A DNA stretch of 64,000 nt from Bolinopsis microptera (Eukaryota > Ctenophora > Tentaculata > Lobata > Bolinopsidae): NCBI RefSeq assembly GCF_026151205.1, contig NC_087077.1:18700975-18764974 (forward strand). The letters are read 5' to 3'. Positions 1 through 52,063 of this stretch are shown in pieces (position 1 is the stretch's first letter; the number at the start of each line of letters is the position of its first letter). The position numbers and the translations under genes are program-made. The notes beneath the pieces are model-generated. The model did not search any database, had not been told where the DNA came from, and worked only from the letters and a program-made list of their open reading frames with translations.

Positions 1-148
1 CAGTAATTTTCTGAATTGATCATTCTTATTTTGCCATAAGTAGCTGAAATTAAGCTAACAAATTGTATATTAAAGCTAAAGTTTTGATAGATTACACTCT
101 TATAGGCTACATGATAGTTCAAAGTTTACGCAGAATTACAAAGAAACG

Positions 149-863
149 CAGCTCAGAAACTATTAGTATTGCTCTAGTATTGGATAGAAATGTTAACAAG
201 GGGCAGCTCAGAAACTATTAGTATTGCTCTAGTATTGGATAGAAATGTTAACAAGGGGCAGCTCAGAAACTATTAGTATTGCTCTAGTATTGGATAGAAA
301 TGTTAACAAGGGGCTGCTCAGAAACTATTAGTATTGCTCTAGTATTGGATAGAAATGTTAACAAGGGGCAGCTCAGAAACTATTAGTATTGCTCTAGTAT
401 TGGATAGAAATGTTAACAAGGGGCAGCTCAGAAACTATTAGTATTGCTCTAGTATTGGATAGAAATGTTAACAAGGGGCAGCTCAGAAACTATTAGTATT
501 GCTCTAGTATTGGATAGAAATGTTAACAAGGGGCAGCTCAGAAACTATTAGTATTGCTCTAGTATTGGATAGAAATGTTAACAAGGGGCTGCTCAGAAAC
601 TATTAGTATTGCTCTAGTATTGGATAGAAATGTTAACAAGGGGCTGCTCAGAAACTATTAGTATTGCTCTAGTATTGGATAGAAATGTTAACAAGGGGCT
701 GCTCAGAAACTATTAGTATTGCTCTAGTATTGGATAGAAATGTTAACAAGGGGCTGCTCAGAAACTATTAGTATTGCTCTAGTATTGGATAGAAATGTTA
801 ACAAGGGGCAGCTCAGAAACTATTAGTATTGCTCTAGTATTGGATAGAAATGTTAACAAGGGG
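149..863. repeat. 55-bp minisatellite, 13 copies
   Basis: Thirteen consecutive 55-base units, read directly. All carry the core ATTAGTATTGCTCTAGTATT and end in AAGGGG. The only variable site I see is the second base of the unit (CAGCTC or CTGCTC): A in copies 1-3, 5-8 and 13, T in copies 4 and 9-12. The array exits into unique sequence after 863. Near-identity implies recent expansion or homogenisation. Confidence 0.97.
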
Positions 864-1388
864 CTGCTCTGGAATAATCTTATTTCTCTATATTCAGCCC
901 CCTACACCCAACACGGACTAACGACAAACTCGCATACAACTATGTCACATACACGGTTACAGTGATACACAGTGTCACATGCATTGGTACACACTCTTGG
1001 TACACTAATGTCACTGATATAATATTTTGAGCTTAAACTGTGAAACATCGTTATCCCAACGACAACCGACGACAGATCGTATATATATTCTAAAACAATA
1101 TCCTGGGGTTCGAAGAAAAACGTCAAGGACGCTGAACGACGCGACGGATAATGAAACAACACATAACTACTATGTATCATATTATAAAACATCGTTATTC
1201 GTTTACGTATAATATCATAAGCCACTAAGCCACAAGGTTGTGCGCTCCCTTTAAGGACTTACAAAGGTTAACTGCAATGGTCGCTAAATTTCACTTATAC
1301 GGATATCACAAATAACTGATGCAGCTCATCCGGGAAATTAGCTATTTTCTCATTAGGTATGCGCATAAAAAACCGTTTAAGAATTACG
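864..1388. other. no gene seen
   Basis: AT-rich sequence between two tandem arrays. Short open frames occur on both strands, but none has family features or convincing splice sites. Confidence 0.5.
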
Positions 1389-1513
1389 CTTATCTTATCT
1401 TATCTTATCTTATCTTATCTTATCTTATCTTATCTTATCTTATCTTATCTTATCTTATCTTATCTTATCTTATCTTATCTTATCTTATCTTATCTTATCT
1501 TATCTTATCTTAT
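1389..1513. repeat. (CTTAT)25 pentanucleotide array
   Basis: Twenty-five uninterrupted copies of CTTAT. The open frames it creates (repeating Leu-Ser-Tyr-Leu-Ile) are an artefact of a repeat without stops. Confidence 0.97.
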
Positions 1514-3553
1514 GTCAAAAAGCGGTAGACTTATCATCTACAGGAAATAAGCGAGCAAAAAGCTTTAAAAAATATCAGATAGAGGTGCACTTAAAATGTT
1601 TACACTTAAAAATAGATAACCAACGCAATATAACTATAAGATGTCCGTAATAGATAACCTCGCTCTATGGATCTAGATGCTTACGTCAGAGAGAAAAGAT
1701 ACTTCTCATGCATTTATATGCATTAAGGCAATGGAATGTGCATTAAATTTTATTTTAAATATAAAGTAGTGATGAGTAAGGCATGACGTGAGACTAGATA
1801 GTAATGGAAAAAGTAAAGCTTAGCAAAGTGGACGATTATTTCATGTACTACTAATAAAACAAAATCGATAAACCGAAATTCGTTAAAGGCGATGCATTGC
1901 ACGAACCATAAAAACCGCTAACTATCAAACAGAGGTTACGATCATCTGATATGACAAGCTGTGGTAACTGTGGTGTACGTTCTATCAATCTTTAATTTAA
2001 TAAGAGTATCGTAGATAGATACCATGTACACAACAATCTACACATATGTGGGATCTGTGTCACTGATCACGTTCACTGAGCATTAAGATAGATATGCAGC
2101 ATAATTATTCGGTAATAAACCCATCCTAATTCTCATAATTAGAAATGGGGACTGGGCAATGAAATACTGCTCAAGTTTCACATTGCAGGAATCTCTTGCA
2201 GTTGCAGAACTACCTCGATTACACGGACCTCCGGGATTACATTTTTCACACAAACCTACATAAACTACCATCTTCCTTTACCTATTAATGCTTTATTATT
2301 GGTACTGGCCGTTACATGTATAAACTTACAATAAGAAGTTAGCCAAATTCCGGATTTTTTGAGACAAGCGACGAATACAAGAGGGTGACTATAACAGAAA
2401 GAGGGTGACTTTAACAGAAACTGTTACATTTAGCTAGATCACCTGGATCTTGAAGCTGACAGTAAGCTCACCTTACCAGACGGAGGATTATGAGAACTGC
2501 AGAGTTTTAGAGTTACCATGTTAACATACCATGCAGCAGTAGTAGCTAGTAAGCTAGCTTTCTGTATGGGGTAGCTTTGCTAAGTGCGTCGTCAGGGTCT
2601 TTAGTTTTATCACAGAACCTACATGAGCTGCAGTGAGCTGCAGTAGTGCACAAACCAGCTGATCGTTATGAAAGACAAGACTTCTCCAACCCGGTAAAGT
2701 AGAGATGCAAGAGCAAAAGCTTAAAACCATATTAATTAAGGAGAACACTTCATTAGTTTAAAATATGCTCGCTGTATGAAGACTTTAAGCAAGGACTAAA
2801 TGGTTATTTACCTATGCTAACTTGCAAAAGAGATATCAAATTTCTTTGAGAAAGCCGACAATCATTAAGTGGGGGGGGGGGGGGGGGTAGCAACAACCTC
2901 CCTGATATTGCAGAACATTTACCAATGAGCTGTGCAGTAATAATCAGAATATCATATCAAGAATGGAACTGCTTCTACCCCCTCACTTAACGACCATAAC
3001 TGCGTCACGAGTTCACGACCGTCTTAAAACTATACCATGGCAAAGAAAAATGATGACACTGCCCATGTGAGAGTCGATAACGTAAATTAGAAATGTTCAA
3101 GTTGTCAAGATGAAAGCCCCCCTCTTTTTGCCGGAGCTTTAACACAAAGACTTTGAGTCAGCTCTGCGAAATATCACCGACTATTTCATTTTATCAAACT
3201 ATTGATTTGGGTAACAAAGGTGAGACGTGAACAAAGTTTTGGTAATATTGAACTATAGTAAAGCAGTTAAAGTGCCGCATATTAGTAGCCTTTTACAATA
3301 AATTCGTGGGTGGGCCCAATAACGCTTGATTGGTCTCGAACATGTAAAATAACTTTGCGGCGGAGAAAAACTCTGCGAAGTTAGATAACCATTCCAATCA
3401 AAATTAAGTCGTGAAATATGGTGACTTGAAAGTTGACCAAGTTAGGTCAAGTTTGAGACCTGAAACAAATCTGGGTAACTCTTTATTCGTTAACCAAGAA
3501 ACTTAGAATCTGGCTATCATTTAGCGTAGAGGATCACGTGTTCAATCTAACGA
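1514..3553. other. unassigned AT-rich stretch
   Basis: No gene recognised. It holds a 17-base G run at 2871-2887 and an ATTGG (inverted CCAAT) at about 3330. A weak plus-strand terminal-exon candidate near 2190 was not accepted. Confidence 0.4.
2871..2887. repeat. G17 homopolymer
   Basis: Seventeen consecutive G on the plus strand, in AT-rich surroundings. Length may be unreliable for sequencing reasons. Confidence 0.9.
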
Positions 3554-3590
3554 ATTAGGGTAATTAGGGTAATTAGGGTAATTAGGGTAA
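3554..3590. repeat. (TTAGGGTAA)n telomere-like short array
   Basis: About four copies of the 9-mer TTAGGGTAA. It contains the animal telomere hexamer TTAGGG, but each unit is interrupted by TAA, so this is a microsatellite resembling telomere repeats rather than a true interstitial telomere. Confidence 0.9.
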
Positions 3591-4193
3591 TATGTCTGAG
3601 TCTGTAGTTATTAACATGCTAATAACAGTTGCTATAGCAAAATAAATCTGCCTGTCCACAAGCCATCTAAGGTAACAGTCTGGCACTGAAATACCAAACA
3701 AGTAACTATAGTACCAAAGCTTCAAGCTAGTCTAGCACTAAAAAGTAACTATTATAGTACGAATATTAAATATTGCAAGCCAAGACTACAAGTCGTAAAA
3801 TGTAACAAACAGTCTAGTACTAAAAAGTAAATGTAATACAATTACGGACACTTCAAGCCAAGACCGCCGGCTAGCCGGCATTCCATTACACTAGGCTTGA
3901 CAATTCTATCAAAACAGCGCGAACCAATTAACTGGCATTGTTCCCTCATTTTACTGATTGTAACACAAGAGATTCTCTTGAGTTACAATGAAGAGAGACA
4001 TGGAACGCCAACTTGAGGCGTGCTTTTAGCACCGGGTTTTTCCTTTTAGCACCGGGTATTTGCTTGGCACCAGCACGGCACTGTGATGAACTACTGCCAC
4101 ATACGCAACACAACTCCCGAACAGATGGCGAAATTGGTTATAACAATGTGTATATTGACATATAATAACAGTGTATAAGATGTATAAGATGGA

Positions 4194-4360
4194 GCTACTT
4201 AGAGAACTATCTTTAGAGAGTAGTGCTACTTAGAGAACTATCTTTAGAGAGTAGTGCAATGTGCACATGAGTGAATATCCTGAATATGTGATTTGAATAC
4301 TATCTTTAGAGAGTAGTGCAATGTGCATGAGTGAATATCCTGAATATGTGATTTGAATGC
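4194..4360. repeat. nested tandem duplications (31 bp and about 61 bp)
   Basis: A 31-base unit beginning GCTACTTAGAGAACTATC occurs twice (4194 and 4225). Part of it (ACTATCTTTAGAGAGTAGTG) then seeds a second duplication of about 61 bases that runs to near 4360. The second duplication must have arisen after or across the first. Confidence 0.85.
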
Positions 4361-5094
4361 TCTACAGAAAGCTAATAATGGAGCAATATTCATAGTGCAA
4401 TCCGATTAGAGTTGTGTACAGAGCGGAGGACCATGGTACAATGGACATAAAGCAAGTACGGATCTGGAGTTCTCAACAACTTGCTGTAAACTGATAACTT
4501 TATTATTATAGCCACGCGCACTTCTTTATCCAATTTAGCACGACTATTATAAAACAGAACTGTCTGCAAGTATTCCTTTGACACCGGATGTAAACTCTCA
4601 CAGGGTTACTACTTTTATTAGAAGTCACTAACAAGATGGTATCGTTTTCATTTTCTCTTCTTCATATCACAAAATTTGTCACTTGGGATGAGTATCAGAA
4701 AAGGGCTGGGAAATTGCCAGACAGGTTTGTGCGATATATAATTTTCACCAACAAAATAACGTTGAAAGTGCAACATCGGTACTTCAAGGTATTGGTTAAC
4801 AAATGGAGAAATCTGTGTATGCCGTAGTAATTTTAAATGAAAACCGCACCGAAATTAAATTACATGATTAAGGATTTAAATCATATCAAATTATGATAAA
4901 TGCATTCACATAATATGCCGATAGGGTGGTTTAGTGTTTCCTCCTCCACATTTAATTAATATATCAAAAACGAACACGACAGATGCCTCGACAACATGGG
5001 TACATTGCAATTATAAATCCCAACGGACGGGCAAAACACATAAAATTTAGTGAGTATCAGGAGACTGTATAGATATTGTATACACTATACATTG

Positions 5095-5178
5095 ATTGTA
5101 TAGATAAGATTGTATAGATAAGATTGTATAGATAAGATTGTATAGATAAGATTGTATAGATAAGATTGTATAGATAAG
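5095..5178. repeat. 14-bp tandem repeat, 6 copies
   Basis: Six exact copies of ATTGTATAGATAAG. Confidence 0.95.
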
Positions 5179-6284
5179 ATCTGGAGTTGTGTAAGAATGG
5201 AAATGTCAGGATGAACATATTCATTAAATTTGACAACATAATGCACTGGGGTATTGCAAGAAGATGCCAGAATTGACAGCCAAATTCCATGCAGGAAAGC
5301 AAATTCCGATCAAATAAGCTGAACCAAATACCAGACAGATTGTGAAACAATATGAGAATGTAGGCAGGTGGGTTGGGTGCAATCATTGGAGGAGAATCAG
5401 CACGTCAGTGAGATCTGGCTTTGGGTTGGCTGGATAACGATACGTCAGGTTCTGTTGACATAACTTTTTAGAGGAGAGAAAGACAAAGAAACCAACTAGT
5501 GAAATACTATATTCCCGTTGATTATGTTGATTATGTAACACAGAAAGATATGAGCTGTTGCAAGATCAGATCTACATTATCAACACAGTTGACATTCTCA
5601 GGCTTGCTCAACTTTCTCTCAAAGTCTCAACTGTAGTAAAAGAGGCAGACAATGGACATCTATTTTTCACTATTTGCTTATTTCTTAGACGGAAGACGGA
5701 AGACCCTTAGATCGCTGAAAACAATACGACGGATCAGAGTAATGATTACTAAAGTTGTACAGAGCTGATACGACAATCGAAAAATTACATCATCATATGA
5801 ACTCCGTCAGGAGATATTAAACAGAAATCAAAGAAATTTCCTAATTTGACCTTTATACAGTAAACCACAATCTCTAGCTGTCAACTGCTGTTGATTGGGG
5901 AGGATGTAGAATCAAGGAAGCCTTTGAGGACTGGGAAAACCTCGCTTAAACCAAACTGTCAGTATCACTCTGCAAAACTCATAAATATTTTGGGCAATTT
6001 ACAAGCAACACATACAGTTCTCATGGTTAGTTAAGCTTTGAAAAGATGATCTAAAACTGTAAAAACTAAAAATTCAAACAGAACAAAATACTATTAGTGT
6101 GTAGGCAATCTACTTAGAACGGGAAAAAAAACACCCTAATTTGAAAACAATCTTGTATGCTAGCAAATTTCTCATTTTTCAGTGCAACGGGAGCACCAGG
6201 GAGCGGTAGTTTAAAATAAATCAACTGTCAAGCAGTGAGACTTTGAGAGCGCTCATAATCAATCACTACACAACCAACCACCTA

Positions 6285-6356
6285 ACACGTGGGCAACTGT
6301 AATAACACGTGGGCGCATCACGTGGTATGACTCTTACATCACGTGGGTATCACGTG
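6285..6356. promoter_or_regulatory. cluster of five CACGTG E-boxes
   Basis: Five CACGTG hexamers lie within about 72 bases, in contexts such as AACACGTGGG and TCACGTGA, with a sixth near 6470. CACGTG is the binding palindrome of bHLH-Zip factors of the USF/Myc/MITF type in animals. No gene start is convincing next to it. The cluster lies just beyond the 3' end of the tentative minus-strand gene ending at 6654, so it could serve an unseen gene or be a repeat-derived relic. Confidence 0.4.
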
Positions 6357-6576
6357 ACGTCGTCACACACGAATGACGATAGAACGATAGATTAAATAAC
6401 AGAGCTTCTCCGTCACAGTCTAATTTATTTTCAATTTCATTCCACCTCACGGGGTAACGGTATGGCGTGTCACGTGATTCTTTGAACAGAAAGAAAATTA
6501 AAGAATTTAATATAAGGCACTGCTTTGTTCAAGAATAAAGGGTTGGAAAGGAAGAAAGGAGTAAGGAGGGTTCGAA

Positions 6577-6582
6577 TTTATT
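6577..6582 (-). terminator. polyadenylation signal AATAAA
   Basis: TTTATT on the plus strand reads AATAAA on the minus strand, 72 bases downstream of the TAA that ends the tentative terminal exon at 6654-6765. The spacing suits a short 3' UTR. Confidence 0.4.
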
Positions 6583-6653
6583 TAATAGATACTTTGATAC
6601 GAGCTCGAATGGACTCTTTCATAGTTTTACAGATGCGCCTGAGGATCCCGAAA

Positions 6654-14998
<8,345 letters not shown>

Positions 14999-15184
14999 TA
15001 ACAGGTACAATAACTACAGATGAAGACGGACTGACCTAGATGAACCTAAATATATATGAACGCTCCTTCATCAAATATAGTTCTGACTTAACTCTCAATG
15101 TTCCCACGTTCTGGACGCAGAGTGAGTGACACTTAACTTTGAGCGGTGAATGAACTCTACTGCAGTAGCAAAATTCCAAGAAGC

Positions 15185-15228
15185 TCTACGATTGGACAAT
15201 TGTGTGATTCGGAGCTTATGATTGGTCG
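15185..15228 (-). promoter_or_regulatory. paired inverted CCAAT boxes
   Basis: Two ATTGG motifs (GATTGGAC near 15190 and GATTGGTC near 15221) lie about 31 bases apart, which is close to three helical turns. On the minus strand they read CCAAT and lie 190-230 bases upstream of the first ATG of the tentative small gene (14998). NF-Y binding is an inference from the motif. Confidence 0.3.
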
Positions 15229-15239
15229 GTTAGACATGT

Positions 15240-18200
15240 TTTCAAAACACGTACTGCAGGCTCTGAAGAGCATGCTAGGCATTAAGTGTTTATAATATTA
15301 ACTGTTGATAATATATGGATACAAAAACTTGCGGATAGCCGAGGCATCGACGGTGCAATATGCAGAGTAAGCGTATAATAATCTACAAGAGGTATTATAA
15401 CCGACTGAACTTTAACCGATTGAACTTTGTCTTTCTGTAGTCTTTCAAGTATCAAAATTCCTAAAATTGCTGAGAAAAAAAACTTGAAATTTGAGCCTTT
15501 TAGCACGGGTGGCACACCCAACAGAAGCAAACAAAAACAGCCATTACAAGGAATCAAGACAGAAATACAGATAAAATAATAATTTGACAGGAGGAGCCAA
15601 GAAACAAGGCCACATGTTAGACACTTGCTGGTCTACAGTTACTGTAAATTTGAACTGTAAATGTTAGGAAAACATTTTGTGGTAAATTACAGGCCGTCAA
15701 ATATCAATTTACGTGTGCTATCAATAGACTCGACGTGATAATTTATCTTGAGCAATGTAAAAAACAAATTTTGAGATCTTTATACAATATATAGAACCTT
15801 ACAAAGCAATTAGAAAGATGTGTGTACTGAACAACAGATCATTTGTTAACTATTAGTACATCAGAGTGAGAGACGTGTTATTTTCACGTACTGTACGCAT
15901 TTCGATCGACTGGATAGAAAATCAGTAAATTTGCCTGATAATGCGAAAACCTCATGGGATATAATATTAATTATGTCATCAGTATATTTTAGGGAAAATA
16001 ACAGATAGACCAGGTAAGACACAGTCGTCACCATCACCAGTCAGTGATGACAGGTATTCTAGTCCCTAACCGTGAAAAAATGCTTTGAGCATATGTTATG
16101 TAAGCGTTAGCAGCAATTATAGAAGGAATTGAACAAGCGTAAGGATATTAATAAAGCGAACATTTTAACCGATCAAGGACACGCTTAGCTAATAGCTCCT
16201 TATACGTTATGATAGCTAAAGTGAAAACCTCAAGCTCTCTCTCTCTCTCTCTCTCTCTGTACACGTAATGATAAAACTAACAGTTCTTCCGGGGCAGCAG
16301 CTAATGAAAACGCTGTGGTCCGTTTTTACATACGTCATTGGGAGCTTGGGAACTAATGAACGTTCTTAGCACTGTTTTCGTAACGACAAAACTAATGAAC
16401 ACCATGTATGCGTAGTAGTATAGAAGAAACTGACTTTCTAAGAAATTCAGTGAGTGTACCGATTCATAACGTTACTGGAAACTTCTGTGGTTTACAAGTT
16501 ATCTTTCTGTATCACTAAATATAGGATTGCAGGTTGCATGCCTAGGTGCAACCGTGCAGGAGACCACCTACTCCACGATGGCATCTAATACTACTACTAC
16601 TACTACTAATTAACTCATGCCTAAGAACAAGTGATATTGTAGCTCCAGAGGGGTCTAATAGTTAATTAAGATAAAAGGACACAGCATGCTTTTGTTGCGC
16701 GGGTACACTGGACTATATTTACTTTAACACACTATAGTATATATACCCCCATCATCCGTGCTATGTAAACCACAAAGGAGCAAAGGAGACCTGGTGAGCC
16801 AGCTGTAAGAAAACATACTTTTAACATCATAATAATATAGTCAACTCCAAAAGGTCGCATAATGGCAGTTGGAAATTAGATGAAAGTAAGCAAGGCTATA
16901 ATATACTCGTCATTCTACTTAATCTACCAGTTCTTTATTTCCAAGATAAGCTAGTGTTTGTAAATACTGCAGTATCTTGCTAAAATTTTGCTAAATATAG
17001 CATAGTATATATATATTAAAATATAGGTAAGAGTGGTATCACTAACTTCCTATTTAGCGCAAAATCAGTGAGCTCGCTTAACCAACTATGGCTACAATAA
17101 GTAAGCTCGACAATAGCTACAAAGACGGGTAAACTCTTAACAAGGTGTCTCGACCAACTTAAAAGATATCAAAATATTCCGCCTTGAAAAGAAGCAGAAC
17201 ATTGGTTAAGCAATCTCACGACTAAAATATTAAATTTTGAGAAAGTCGCCGTGTTCACTGTAAGCTTTCGTGACAAATTCTCTGAATTGGAAGACAGATT
17301 ACAAATTAAAGATTGCAGCCAACCTGCGTTATGATTTTGTCACCGGTTCGAATTTTATATGTTGTAAGAAAAATGCCACCTTGTACTGTATGCATTCAGT
17401 AAAGTATAAGTTCGTACGAATTGTGCAGGTTACAGGGTTACCCAGTAAAGTATAGGTATCCATCGAATTCTGTAAACATTTAACTGCAATATGCGAGACT
17501 TGACGACATCAAACACAAAGACATAACTCTTTAACTTTAGAATCAATATCTACTTAAATACTTCCAACTTTCAGGGTTCCAAAAGCGTTCAGAGTTATTT
17601 ACTGTTTTGAAAGTTGGGAATGTCGGAAAATAATAAGATTTCGTAACTGATTCGAAATGATACGAACAACAAAAGCGATGAGCTAGAGAAATGTCAAAAT
17701 CGGAAAATAAACTGAAAAATATTAAAGAAGCACCGGTTTCGTGATATGTTGCACGTTTCACAAAAATGCATAAAAAATGAACGGGGGAGTTTTGGTGTGC
17801 AACATCAATCATAAAGCTGCTGGTCAAAATTGACCGTTTGAAACGTGTGACCCTTGCCATCAAAACAATTGGTTCTACATTAGTATTACTATTATATATT
17901 ATTACTAGTATTATTATTAGTATTATTATTAGTATTATTATTAGTATTATTATTAGTATTACTTCTAAGTATCTAACGTACAATCAGAAATTCATGTCCC
18001 AAAGTCACATGATATTATTATCTATAATATCAGCACATAAATGAATTTTTGAAGATCTGCCACTATTACTACGGCAGTTCCGTAGGCGAGCCGCTAACAG
18101 TTATAGAATATAAATAAGGGATAATATAATATATAAGAGTAATTGTAAAGGGTAGCGGGTTGAAGTTAGCAGGTAATACTCTTGAACTGAAAGTGCACAA

Positions 18201-19675
18201 AATCTGTCTGATATGCCGCTTAATTTTGGAGGAACACGTGCCATAACTTGACCGTTCGTATTGCTTAATACTTCCAATAGTGTACCCGAGATCGAGAGTG
18301 TATCCTAATAGAGTAAACTAACATGACTAAAATCAATCATGTATCTAATGAAGATCATTAGGCAAAGTTTTAAACAAAAGCACACTGATTGAACGGTGAT
18401 TGAACGCTGTGCCACCGGAGTGAGAAGTGGAGACAAGAGCAGCTGTTGACAAACTCTGCATTTTTGTGTAAACATGACACGTGCAACAACAACAACAACA
18501 AAACACGTGCCAACACGACATGAGGAGACACTGTTAGATCATGCATTAACACACTTCGCTGCTGATGAAGCAATACACTCCGCAAGCAATACACTCAAGC
18601 ACCGCTGTGATGATCAAGCAGGCAATGGTGCTGTGTGATATTAGAGAAAGGAGCCTCCCAACTTAATTAACCTGATTAAATCGCACTACAAATAGCTTCT
18701 AGTAGGCTGTGGTATTGTACGTGGTATTGACGAATCTCATATTTGACGAATGCTCGAATGGTCTAATATTGGATGCTGTGATCTGATAAAAGTCCGTTAA
18801 TAGCATCGAGATTCGTTTTGGAAATAGTCGTCATTGAAGTTGACAATGCAAATTTATCAATCGTGTGATAATTTATTAATTTTGGCGCCAAGGTAACGTT
18901 TGCCTAGATTTGAACTCCTTTGTCACTCCACAGATATATCAACTTGTCTAAATAACAACATTTGACCAAAAATATGTCGTTAAAACCCATTGTAACACCA
19001 ATTTGAAGGCAGTCTCGATGCGGAATTTAAAGAAATCAGCAAGAGTTGTCAAAATTGGTCTTATAAATAATGGAGGTTATTCTATATTCAGCGTGGCGGT
19101 CATCAGTAAGGTGTTGGAAGCCGATTAAGTAACTTTTGATTGTCTCCCACAAGTTAATCCCACCGTTTAGCTCGATTGGAAATACTGTGATTTGTCTAAA
19201 GAGGATTGTGCACTCCATTTGTAAAGGGAAACCGAATTTTAGAAGCATTTTATTTGAACAATTGTGACGGATTTTTAAAATATTGAACAATGATACGTGT
19301 AAAGGTTGCCCACAATTGGTCAATTGGCGAGACGGTTGCATGTCTTGAGTAACAACCACTCAAGTTCACTAGATTTACTAATTTAAACTTGCACGTAACA
19401 ATGAATATCATACACAACCACTCTCTTTACGCAAAATTCGAATTTCATTTTATCCATGTTAATTCAAAGCATTAGAAGTACCTTACTTTTTCAAAATCAC
19501 TACATAAATGAGTTTGCATCTTATAAATATCGAAGTCAACCTAATTAGTAATGAATTCTTCGAAATACCTAACAACATTTAAAAGTAGAACGCTTATGAC
19601 ACGCGTGAACAAACATCAAACCTGCGATGTGTGTTGTAGTAGTTGAGGTTCACCAAGTTAGGCAGAGTAGGCGGT
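15240..19675. other. intergenic stretch, no gene accepted
   Basis: Between the promoter-like site at 15.2 kb and the stop codon of the SAM-domain gene. Contents: a (CT)n of about 24 bases at 16235, (ACT)n near 16590, a period-12 array at 17905-17962 and CACGTG sites near 18235, 18480 and 18503. A strong minus-strand acceptor near 16803 (GTTTTCTTACAG) has no convincing partner. Confidence 0.4.
17905..17962. repeat. 12-bp tandem repeat (TATTATTATTAG)
   Basis: About five copies of TATTATTATTAG, an AT-rich array. Confidence 0.85.
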
Positions 19676-50612
<30,937 letters not shown>

Positions 50613-50771
50613 GGCCACTAGGGCTCAGTGAACCATACTCTAGGCTCCTTGTTTTACATAGTGCTGAAAATGTGTCCTTACTTCAAAAATTAACAATATG
50701 TGGATCTAGTGAACTGTGGAAAACCAAAACATTCAGCTAAAATAACTTTATGGGAGGATTCATAAATTTAG

Positions 50772-51278
50772 TAGTAAAACAAAATTTTAGTAAAACAAAA
50801 TTTTTATTTACCACAAAACAATCAATACATATTTAATATTATTATACATTTATAAATAAATTTAAATTTAAATTCAGCCTAAATAGAGAACCACCTCACT
50901 ATAGGAGCTCTTTAAGTAAAACAAAATTTAAATTTGTTTCACTAAAATTTGTTTCACTAATTACGACTATTAATGTTGGCATATTAGGATTACCACTGTT
51001 CAGTGGCGTAACGTTTGGATGTGGGACAATTTTGAAAAACTTAACTACAGTACTAGCAAAACTGCACGTATTGCTGTAGAAACAAACTCTTTTACAGATT
51101 TCACCAACGTATCCTCTAAAATCATCTAACTTGTCCAATCTTACGTTTCTACTTAAAGAGGGGGAGAGGGCGCCAACAGGGGGGTGCTTTTTCAGTGGGG
51201 GCGACAACTTACAATGTTACGCCACTGCTACTGTTAAGAATAAGTAAAACAAAATTTTTAAGTAAAACAAAATTTAAA
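50772..51278. repeat. AGTRAAACAAAATTT repeat motif, direct and inverted
   Basis: AGTAAAACAAAATTTT occurs twice at 50772-50806, inverted as AAATTTGTTTCACTAAAATT at 50928-50960, and again twice at 51242-51278. Another inverted pair lies near 60140-60180. It may be the terminal motif of a short transposon, here upstream of the SAM-domain gene. Confidence 0.6.
51001..51227 (-). mobile_element. hAT-type MITE, copy 1 (227 bp)
   Basis: Starts CAGTGGCGTAACG and ends with its complement (GTTACGCCACTG). Flanks are CCACTGTT (50993-51000) and CTACTGTT (51228-51235), an 8-bp duplication with one mismatch. The CAGTGGCGTA terminus and 8-bp duplication are standard for hAT elements. The interior is homologous to copy 2 in opposite orientation. 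Confidence 0.9.
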
Positions 51279-51644
51279 TATGGAGCTACATAGGCTACAC
51301 AAAAATATCTTGACTCTAAAATAGTGGTCGTCCTAAATCACGATTTCATTTGAAGTGTTCATTAAACAATAAACTATATGATTGGAGATTTCAGCTAAAT
51401 GCATCAGGGGTCACAAGTATCCTTACTCCTAGCCCCGTACACAAGAAACCCGGTAAAATTTAAGTGCCAACAAACAACAAAACGCTTCGACAATATCTAT
51501 ATTAGACTACTATTTTTCGATCTTCTTTCTCCACTAAGAGCAATGACCATTGTTCTCGATAGGTCAAATCTTACTCTAATAAATGTCATTACATAGCCTT
51601 ATCTTTGATGAGACTTTCCAAACAAATTAATCGGCTAGCTCCTT

Positions 51645-51930
51645 CAGTGGCGTAACGTTGCCTGTTGGCGCCCCCGCCGAAAAGGCGCCCCCCTGTTGGC
51701 GCCCCCTCCCCTTTCGGTGCCCCTCCCAAAAATTGAACAAATTAGGTGATTTTAGAGGATACGCCGGTAAAATCTCTAAAAAAGTGTGTATCTAGAGCAA
51801 AACGCGCAGTTTTGCTAGTACTTTAGTTAATTTTTCGAAATTTTCCCACATTCAAACGACGATTTGGCGCCCCCCTAAGACGGCGCCCCCCTGCACAGCG
51901 GGGTCAGCGGGACCCTTTGTCACGCCACTG
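51645..51930 (+). mobile_element. hAT-type MITE, copy 2 (286 bp)
   Basis: Same CAGTGGCGTAACG terminus as copy 1, ending CACGCCACTG. A perfect 8-bp duplication AGCTCCTT flanks it (51637-51644 and 51931-51938). Compared with copy 1 it has extra C-rich blocks (GGCGCCCCC) near both ends, so the two copies are not simple recent duplicates. It ends 25 bases before the sequence shared with the LINE. Confidence 0.93.
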
Positions 51931-52063
51931 AGCTCCTTATAAAATCAAATCAATGTTTTAATACTTTCAACACTACTATATAACAAATAATTTGAGGTCC
52001 TGAGGCCTGTCTGACGGGACACCACCCTGAACGGTCCACCGGCTGCCCCCGCCTCTACTGATA

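Larger units (their letters stand above)
3591..6284. other. unassigned stretch with two small tandem arrays
   Basis: No gene recognised. Apart from the arrays at 4194-4360 and 5095-5178 I note a repeated TTTTAGCACCGGGT near 4025-4050 and a small hairpin (CAAGAG / CTCTTG) near 3967. Open frames here are short and lack family signatures. Confidence 0.4.

Noticed and set aside
2188-2262. Plus-strand terminal exon candidate after CACATTGCAG (frame ESLAVAELPRL)
   Set aside because: Single short exon, no upstream exon in the window and no poly(A) signal.
16740-16803. Minus-strand exon after a strong acceptor GTTTTCTTACAG
   Set aside because: No downstream donor or partner; phase would compete with the last exon of the SAM gene without support.
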